Shown in pieces: positions 54,515 to 59,086 of a stretch of 59,086 nucleotides of DNA; the first letter of the stretch is position 1, and every line of letters starts with the position of its first letter. The DNA lies in assembly GCA_004359435.1 (NCBI GenBank), contig PTET01000001.1:13256-72341 (forward strand), written 5' to 3'. The stretch comes from Flavobacteriaceae bacterium (GTDB lineage Bacteria > Bacteroidota > Bacteroidia > Flavobacteriales > Weeksellaceae). The notes below the pieces were generated by a model. That model had not been told where the DNA came from and made no database searches. It worked only from the letters and a program-made list of their open reading frames with translations. A program made the translations under genes and the position numbers.

Positions 54515-54928
54515 GTTTTCTTTTCTTGCCAGCCCGATGAAGGGCCTGTAACAAATCCAATTATTGGGACTTGGTCTTTGCAAGCGGATCGCCTGCTCTT
54601 TCCTCCAGATGGAGAAATCCCAAGATCAGGTAACCCTGGTTGTAGATACAACAACTCTGAATTTATATTTAACGCAGATAAAACATTAATAGACAAAAGA
54701 AATCCATGGGGAGGGTACTGCGAGCCATACGATTTTATCCGTGGAACATGGCAAAAACTACAAGAAGAGAATATGTACAGAATTAATATGACCTACAGAT
54801 ACAACGGGGCTGAATATCCTATCACCCAAAACTGGAAGCTCGAAGTTGACCAAACAGGTAACAAGCTAAAGATAACCACTGAGGTATTAAATCAATATGA
54901 GTTATATGAATATTACATTAGAAAATAA
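54446..54928 (+). CDS. lipocalin-like lipoprotein 2
   Basis: A 160-residue lipoprotein with the same leader as copy 1 and lipobox FFSCQPDEG, then NPIIGTWSLQ. The body contains GCRYNNSEFIFNADKT, GYCEPYDF, GTWQKL and MYRINMTYRYNGAEYPI. The pattern G(S/T)W, a Cys before the FNxxxT strand, a later Cys and (R/T)WxKL is shared with lipoproteins 1 and 3. Leader DNA is nearly identical to copy 1 even at synonymous sites, while the mature region is strongly diverged. Confidence 0.72.
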   Translation: MKNLKSKIRAVNVLGALMMLMSVVFFSCQPDEGPVTNPIIGTWSLQADRLLFPPDGEIPRSGNPGCRYNNSEFIFNADKTLIDKRNPWGGYCEPYDFIRGTWQKLQEENMYRINMTYRYNGAEYPITQNWKLEVDQTGNKLKITTEVLNQYELYEYYIRK

Positions 54929-54950
54929 AAATGCTCTTTTCAAAAAACCA

Positions 54951-54984
54951 AAAAAACCCGAAAGCCAGCTTTCGGGTTTTTTTG
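54951..54984 (+). terminator. intrinsic terminator after lipoprotein 2
   Basis: AAAAAACCCGAAAGC pairs with GCTTTCGGGTTTTTTT around a very short CA loop. Confidence 0.88.
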
Positions 54985-55011
54985 TTTTAAAAATCAATAA
55001 GTTAGAAAAAG

Positions 55012-55045
55012 TTAACATATTGTTAAATTATTTTTCGTATATTTA
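55012..55045 (+). promoter_or_regulatory. control region of lipoprotein 3: TTAACA-N3-TGTTAA and TATATTTA
   Basis: The inverted repeat TTAACA-TAT-TGTTAA (55012-55026) is followed 12 bp later by a -7-like TATATTTA (55038-55045). It uses the same half-site as the palindromes of genes 1 and 2 but with arms reversed and close to the promoter, so it may act differently. Confidence 0.45.
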
Positions 55046-55069
55046 AGCCTAACCAAAAAACCAAATACT

Positions 55070-55519
55070 ATGAAAAATGCATTGTTTAATTTTAAAAAAG
55101 TTGGCTTCTTTAGCTTTCTAACGCTCCTAGTGAGCTTGTTTATTCTTTCTTGTGAGCCGGATGGTCCTATTGCAGATCCTATAATAGGGTCCTGGAAATA
55201 TGTTAGAAATGGGATTATTCAAAACGGTGTAACAACTTACTCAACACCAAACTGTACTAATTATAGCGATGCAACCTTTAATTCGGACGGTACTTCTGTG
55301 GGCTATGGACTAGATGAAAATTGCGCATCAACAAACGTTATTAATTATAAAGCTACATGGGAGAAATTACCAGAAGCAAACATGTATGAACTTAATTATT
55401 CGTATGGAAAAACAGGAAAAGAGGCTTATACTTTTATTTTCAGTAATTCTAATAACTATCTAAGAGTTGAACACCCATTTAATAATTCTATCTTTATTAT
55501 TGAGTATTCAAGAAAATAA
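55070..55519 (+). CDS. lipocalin-like lipoprotein 3
   Basis: A 149-residue lipoprotein with a different leader (MKNALFNFKKVGFFSFLTLL), lipobox FILSCEPDG, then ADPIIGSWKYVRNG. The body has NCTNYSDATFNSDGTS, DENCASTNV, ATWEKL and MYELNYSYG, the same plan as lipoproteins 1 and 2. The 5' leader shares GCCTAACCAAAA with them. It has its own promoter region and terminator, so the three genes are separate units rather than one operon. Confidence 0.72.
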   Translation: MKNALFNFKKVGFFSFLTLLVSLFILSCEPDGPIADPIIGSWKYVRNGIIQNGVTTYSTPNCTNYSDATFNSDGTSVGYGLDENCASTNVINYKATWEKLPEANMYELNYSYGKTGKEAYTFIFSNSNNYLRVEHPFNNSIFIIEYSRK

Positions 55520-55541
55520 ACTCACACCTTCCCAAAACCTA

Positions 55542-55574
55542 AAAACCCCAAAAAATCATTTTTGGGGTTTTTTG
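55542..55574 (+). terminator. intrinsic terminator after lipoprotein 3
   Basis: AAAACCCCAAAAA pairs with TTTTTGGGGTTTT, then a T run. Confidence 0.85.
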
Positions 55575-55581
55575 ATTTTAA

Positions 55582-55639
55582 AAATCAATAAGTTGGAAAA
55601 AAGTTAACACATTGTTAAATTATTTTTTGTATAGTTTTG
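55582..55639 (+). promoter_or_regulatory. orphan copy of the lipoprotein-3 type promoter
   Basis: This repeats the region upstream of lipoprotein 3 (AAAATCAATAAGTT, TTAACA-N3-TGTTAA at 55604-55618, AATTATTTTT) and continues into a perfect -7 TAGTTTTG (55632-55639). No plus-strand gene follows; the DNA enters a minus-strand gene. It is probably the leftover of a fourth copy. Confidence 0.55.
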
Positions 55640-56143
55640 AAAAAAAGGTAACAATTTTGTGTTCCCACTAAAAAAAAGTAGCTCACAAAGGGCCATCAGA
55701 CCAAAAGAAAATATCCCCAAATAAAACTTAAAGGGATGTTTTGGATGTAATTTTTGCAAAAAAAGTATAAAAGCCATCGCACCCAAAAAACCAGAAACAA
55801 GAAGAATAGAATCATGGGAAGAACTTCCAACAAAAGCAAGCAGCAACATAGAGAGCATCCCAAAACTTCGTATCAATTTTAAGGAAAGTCCTTTTCGAAC
55901 ATAAAAAGGTGGAATAAAACACCAAAAAGAGGCAAAAGCCAGACTCAAAACAAAGGTAGAAAACCAAATCTTAATTCTGTTTTGTTCTAAAAGTACATTT
56001 TTAGAAGAATCAAAAAGATCGCACCAGTAATGTTCAAAAAACAGAAACGAAGAATTTTGGGCTTTAAAAAGGGAAAATATTCCCCACAAATAAAAGCCAA
56101 ATGCCAAAGATAAACCTAAAAAAACTATGTTTTTTAATCTCAT
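55604..56143 (-). CDS. membrane protein of unknown family, probably truncated at the C-terminus
   Basis: A 179-residue protein with about five membrane segments (IVFLGLSLAFGFYLWGIFSL, WFSTFVLSLAFASFWCFIPPF, LLLVSGFLGAMAFILFL, FYLGIFSFGLMALCELLFF) and a DxxD-like loop HYWCDLFDSSKN. The last 15-20 codons run through DNA that is a copy of the lipoprotein-3 promoter region on the other strand, so the natural C-terminus may have been lost. The ATG 56143 overlaps the exonuclease stop (TGATG). Function unknown. Confidence 0.6.
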   Translation of the reverse strand: MRLKNIVFLGLSLAFGFYLWGIFSLFKAQNSSFLFFEHYWCDLFDSSKNVLLEQNRIKIWFSTFVLSLAFASFWCFIPPFYVRKGLSLKLIRSFGMLSMLLLAFVGSSSHDSILLVSGFLGAMAFILFLQKLHPKHPFKFYLGIFSFGLMALCELLFFSGNTKLLPFFQNYTKNNLTMC

Positions 56144-56847
56144 CACAGCGGACTCTTCAACAGATCTCTTCCGGTTAAACGAAGAAAGATTTGCACCACC
56201 GCCACTACATCTTTTTCGCAGTACTCTTTGATTCGCCCGCAGTTTTTCTCCTGATAAAACACTCTAGCTACCTCCGAACCATCGATATCGTCTTTGGGTG
56301 TTGGAATGTCTAATACTTTGGTTAAAAGAGACACAGAAGTATAGTGTTTATAATCCCCAAACTTCCAAAGCTCCAAGGTGTCCAAATGAGGGATTTCCCA
56401 AGGTTTTTTGCCATGAATTTTTAGAATTGAAGGAAGAGGGATTCTCTGGATAATCATTCTTCTGCACAAATAAGGAAAATCGAATTCTTTTCCATTGTGG
56501 GCACACAAAACCACTGCATTAGATTTGAAATAATCTTCCAAAAGCATTTGGTTGAAGTCTTCCAAGATTTTTCGCTCATCTTCGCCCCAAAAACTGTTCA
56601 GCCGAATCTTTTGGTTTTTATCTATCATGGCGCAAGAAATACAAACGATTTTCCCAAATTCAGCTAGAATTCCACCTCTTTGGTAATAAAATTCTTCAGG
56701 GGAAAATTCATCCTTTCTTTGAAACTCTGTTTTCTTATCCCAAAGCTTTTGAAACTCATCATCCAAATCTTCCCAATGTTCCTTGATTGGAACTGTTTCT
56801 ATGTCGAGAAATAAGATTTTAGAAAGCGGAATGTTTTCAATAGACAT
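56143..56847 (-). CDS. PolB-like 3'-5' exonuclease (DEDD superfamily)
   Basis: A 234-residue protein with the exonuclease motifs ILFLDIETVP (Asp/Glu, motif I), CAHNGKEFDFPYLCRRM (motif II) and YCEKDVVAVVQIFLRL (motif III, YxxxD). It is a stand-alone exonuclease domain of the kind described as related to DNA polymerase B, without a polymerase part. A DNA-repair or RNA-processing role is possible but unproven. The ATG at 56847 is preferred over a TTG two codons upstream. Confidence 0.85.
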   Translation of the reverse strand: MSIENIPLSKILFLDIETVPIKEHWEDLDDEFQKLWDKKTEFQRKDEFSPEEFYYQRGGILAEFGKIVCISCAMIDKNQKIRLNSFWGEDERKILEDFNQMLLEDYFKSNAVVLCAHNGKEFDFPYLCRRMIIQRIPLPSILKIHGKKPWEIPHLDTLELWKFGDYKHYTSVSLLTKVLDIPTPKDDIDGSEVARVFYQEKNCGRIKEYCEKDVVAVVQIFLRLTGRDLLKSPL

Positions 56848-56901
56848 GCCCAAAAAAGATTGATTTGCCTTAAATTTACGTAAAATTAAAATCAGAATCC
56901 T

Positions 56902-57606
56902 ATGAATCGATTGTTTAAAAAATGTGCTCTTCTGTATTTTATGCTTTCTTTGGGTTTGTTAATGGCTCAGCCAAACAAAGGCAAAGTACTTTTGCTCGCA
57001 ACGGCTTTTGTACCTAAAGGATTCTACAAGCCCCTAATGCAAGAAATTGAAGAAGATGGATTTGAAGCCGATTTTTTACCCATGCCAAAACTTGGAACCA
57101 ACGATTTTTCTGTCCAAGCAGAAGTCATACACCAATACCTTTCCTCTTTGCCTAAACAAGAGAAAGTAGCCGTTTTGGCTCATTCTTCGGGAGGAATTGC
57201 CCTTAGAGCGTACCTGAAAAAATATGGTAATGAAAAAATAGGAAAGATAATTTACCTGGGGGTTCCACACCTAGGGGCAGATGCAACTACTTTCTACAAC
57301 AAGACAATTCCTTTTGTCTGCAAAAGAGTTTCGGCCTGTCATCAGCTGGTTATAGGCGGTGATTACATCAACCAGCTAAACCAAAATTTCCCAGAGACAG
57401 AAAACACAAGCAATCTTATCATCGAAAAAGACACCTTTGTAAAAAGCAAAAACTCTACCCTAAACAGCAGCCCGGCAACTGTAATTCAAAGCATTTGTCC
57501 TGATTTAAAACTCGAACACTTTTCTTTTGTTCGAAACAAAAAAGTGATCCTGGGTATTGTTCAGCTTTTAAATGGTCAAAATCTCACTTTTGGTTGTGAA
57601 GCATAA
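56902..57606 (+). CDS. secreted lipase-like alpha/beta hydrolase
   Basis: A 234-residue exported protein; the signal peptide ends at LLMAQ (23). The core resembles small bacterial lipases: an oxyanion region in ATAFVPKGFY, the nucleophile elbow AHSSGG (Ser95), IIYLGVPHLGADAT, and a late His in LEHFSF that could complete the triad. The acid residue is not certain. Substrate unknown. The last 35 bp overlap the frame of the next gene. Confidence 0.72.
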   Translation: MNRLFKKCALLYFMLSLGLLMAQPNKGKVLLLATAFVPKGFYKPLMQEIEEDGFEADFLPMPKLGTNDFSVQAEVIHQYLSSLPKQEKVAVLAHSSGGIALRAYLKKYGNEKIGKIIYLGVPHLGADATTFYNKTIPFVCKRVSACHQLVIGGDYINQLNQNFPETENTSNLIIEKDTFVKSKNSTLNSSPATVIQSICPDLKLEHFSFVRNKKVILGIVQLLNGQNLTFGCEA

Positions 57607-58483
57607 TCCTCTGTTGTTTGTTTATGGAACTTTGCTTCAAAAAAGCGAAAACAAATGGTCAAAATTGTTGCAAGAAAACAGCAAACCCATTGGAAAAGGA
57701 CATTTCCATGGTGAATTGTTCGATTTAGGTCAATATCCGGGAGCCAAAATTTCTTTGGATTCAACCCAAAAAGTATATGGAGAAATCTTTGAGATAAACT
57801 CTCCAGAAATCCTATTAGAATTAGACCATTACGAAGGAGATCAGTATACAAGAGATGAAGTAAAAATCTATACAGAAGATCAGATCATCACAGCTTTTGT
57901 ATATCTTCTAAAAGGTCAAATGGATTCGTTTCCAAAAATACAAAGCGGAAACTATATAGACTTTCTAAAGCGCCAAAACCCAAAATCTATCTTAAGCCAA
58001 TATGGAGAAAACAAAAAAAGGCATCATTCCTTAGAACTGATTGTACTTGCAGATGGAGTTAGAACCCCAGCGAATCTAGGGATGATCTTTAGAATTTGCG
58101 AAGCCTTTTCGGTAAAAAAAGTTCTGCTTTACAATTGCCCCGCTTGGCAGAGCATCAAAACCAAAAGAGCGGCCAAGTCCACAGAAAAATATTTGGATAT
58201 TCGGTGGGTAGAAGATTTGGCCCCAACCCTATTTGATCTAAACGCCCAAGGATATACCCTTTTGGGCTTAGAACTCACAAAGCAGAGTCTTCCCATCAAA
58301 GAGTTTGTGCTAAAAAGTTCCAAAATTGTTCTCTGCGTGGGGTCAGAAAGAAGTGGCCTTGGAGAAGAGCTACTAGATTTGTGCACAAATTATGTGTATT
58401 TGCCCCTGTTTGGACACAATCATTCCATCAATGTAAGCCAAGCCTTAGGTATTGCCCTTTGGGAGTTTACAGGTAGAAAATAA
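57572..58483 (+). CDS. fusion of a gamma-glutamylcyclotransferase-like domain and a SpoU-type RNA methyltransferase
   Basis: A 303-residue protein with two domains. Residues about 12-125 form a GGCT/AIG2-like fold (LLFVYGTLLQ, GELFDLGQYPGAKI, VYGEIFEI, ELDHYEGDQYTRDEV). Residues about 150-303 form a SPOUT methyltransferase of the TrmH/SpoU class: VRTPANLGMIFRICEAF (motif 1), VLCVGSERSGLGEELLD (motif 2) and HNHSINVSQALGIALWEF (motif 3). The frame is continuous through the linker. The start may be ATG 57572 or GTG 57596; both overlap the lipase gene. Methyltransferase activity on rRNA or tRNA is likely; the role of the GGCT part is unknown. Confidence 0.82.
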   Translation: MVKISLLVVKHNPLLFVYGTLLQKSENKWSKLLQENSKPIGKGHFHGELFDLGQYPGAKISLDSTQKVYGEIFEINSPEILLELDHYEGDQYTRDEVKIYTEDQIITAFVYLLKGQMDSFPKIQSGNYIDFLKRQNPKSILSQYGENKKRHHSLELIVLADGVRTPANLGMIFRICEAFSVKKVLLYNCPAWQSIKTKRAAKSTEKYLDIRWVEDLAPTLFDLNAQGYTLLGLELTKQSLPIKEFVLKSSKIVLCVGSERSGLGEELLDLCTNYVYLPLFGHNHSINVSQALGIALWEFTGRK

Positions 58484-58487
58484 AGGC

Positions 58488-59086
58488 CTAACCTAACTCC
58501 GTTGAACCTGTATTTTCGTTTTTATTTACTTTCTTTCCTTTTTTGAGCTGTTCCCCAATTTGGTTAGAAGCTGCAAAGCTAGCTACCATGTCGTTGAGCA
58601 TATTGCTTCCGGCCTGAGGAGAATTGGGCAGTAAAATAAGGTTCGAGTTGGCATCTGCTCCAATGGCTTGCAGGGTATCGTAATGCTGGGTTACCACAAT
58701 TAAGGCAGAAGCTTCTTGAGAGTTTATACCCACTTTGTTGAGCTGATCTACACTTTCTACCAGTCCTTTGGCAATTTCCCTTCTTTGGTCTGCAATCCCT
58801 TGTCCTTGTAACTTTTTGCTCTCTGCCTCAGCTTGGGCTTTGGCAACAATTCTGATTCTTTGAGCCTCAGACTCAAACATGGCTGCGGTTTTTTCTCTTT
58901 CGGCTGCGTTGATTCGGTTCATGGCATTTTTCACCTGAATGTCTGGATCTATGTCTGTTACAAGGGTATTGATGATGTCATAACCGTAAGTAGTCATGGC
59001 TTCGTTGAGCTCTCTTTTCACAGCGATGGCAATGTCGTCTTTTCGCACAAAAACATCATCCAAAATAAGTTTGGGAACCTCTGCCC
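58488..59086 (-). CDS. SPFH/band 7 (stomatin-like) protein, 5' end outside the window
   Basis: The C-terminal 199 codons of a membrane-associated stomatin/prohibitin-type protein are visible. From the edge it reads EVPKLILDDVFVRKDDIA, then NEAMTTYGYDIINTLVTDIDP, AMNRINAAEREKTAAMFESEAQRI, the coiled coil AKAQAEAESKKLQGQGIADQRREIAKGLVESV, and a C-terminal assembly segment (IGADANSNLILLPNSPQAGS). The conservation is strong. Such proteins organise membrane microdomains or protect proteases. The gene is convergent with the fusion gene, with 4 bp between stops. Confidence 0.88.
   Translation of the reverse strand, partial: AEVPKLILDDVFVRKDDIAIAVKRELNEAMTTYGYDIINTLVTDIDPDIQVKNAMNRINAAEREKTAAMFESEAQRIRIVAKAQAEAESKKLQGQGIADQRREIAKGLVESVDQLNKVGINSQEASALIVVTQHYDTLQAIGADANSNLILLPNSPQAGSNMLNDMVASFAASNQIGEQLKKGKKVNKNENTGSTELG

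Noticed and set aside
53503-55639. Lipoprotein array as a toxin/immunity or phage-defence island
   Set aside because: All products carry lipoboxes and small lipocalin-like domains; no nuclease, NTPase or toxin motif, and each gene has its own terminator.

Overview
The window is AT-rich, gene-dense chromosomal DNA from a member of the Bacteroidota, most likely the order Flavobacteriales. The evidence is a GldH gliding lipoprotein in the ricT-gldH-PBP1A order, a TonB receptor with DUF4249 partners, many lipoproteins and signal peptides ending in SQ/GQ/AQ, several Bacteroidota-restricted families (DUF4292, DUF4254, DUF4249, DUF6427-like), and TAnnTTTG -7 promoter elements placed only a few bases upstream of start codons. 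I see no rRNA, CRISPR array, insertion sequence or prophage. The two RNA genes are tRNA-Leu(CAA) and tRNA-Leu(GAG).

Layout. 0-10 kb: small membrane proteins, lpxH-queD, comF, an Ig-like lipoprotein, then mlaD-like/glmS/glgA-like on the minus strand facing panC-panD and a damaged region with a UPF0104-type fragment and a shortened radA. 10-18 kb: tRNA-Leu, pheS, acyl-CoA dehydrogenase, alpha/beta hydrolase, leuB, gpsA. 16.6-24.3 kb: a long plus-strand envelope cluster (flippase, dut, sugar nucleotidyltransferase, DUF4292 lipoprotein, EnvC-like, TatA, MltD-like, DUF4254). 24-34.5 kb: proC, Na+/solute symporter, recR, nadE, a neutral-ceramidase-like gene flanked by its own remnants, and an FAD oxidoreductase. 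34.6-41 kb: a minus-strand run amgK-like / rapZ-C / murU-like / TonB receptor / two DUF4249 lipoproteins, joining cell-wall sugar salvage genes to an uptake system. 41-52.7 kb: serS, a broken phosphate-type porin, a DEAD helicase, tRNA-Leu, gltX, a metallo-beta-lactamase-fold hydrolase, ricT-gldH-PBP1A and aquaporin. 53-59 kb: a sulfatase remnant, three tandem lipocalin-like lipoproteins sharing promoter and leader DNA, a PolB-like exonuclease, a lipase, a GGCT-SpoU fusion and an SPFH protein cut by the window edge.

The most unusual property is a repeated pattern of internal deletions that keep both ends of a gene. It is clear in radA (in frame), a sulfatase (in frame), a second ceramidase copy (in frame, reduced to 43 codons) and the porin (out of frame). 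It is likely at the glgA/panC junction, the UPF0104 protein and the stretch after the third lipoprotein. This could be real deletional decay, or collapse of sequence during assembly; read mapping would separate the two.

The second notable system is the lipoprotein array at 53.5-55.6 kb. Two copies share an 8-5-8 palindrome placed exactly 80 bp from a near-identical promoter/leader cassette of about 130 bp, while the mature proteins have diverged strongly. A third notable point is a set of 11-bp direct repeats resembling a Pho box upstream of the porin. Function assignments rest on visible motifs and remembered family features; no database search was run.
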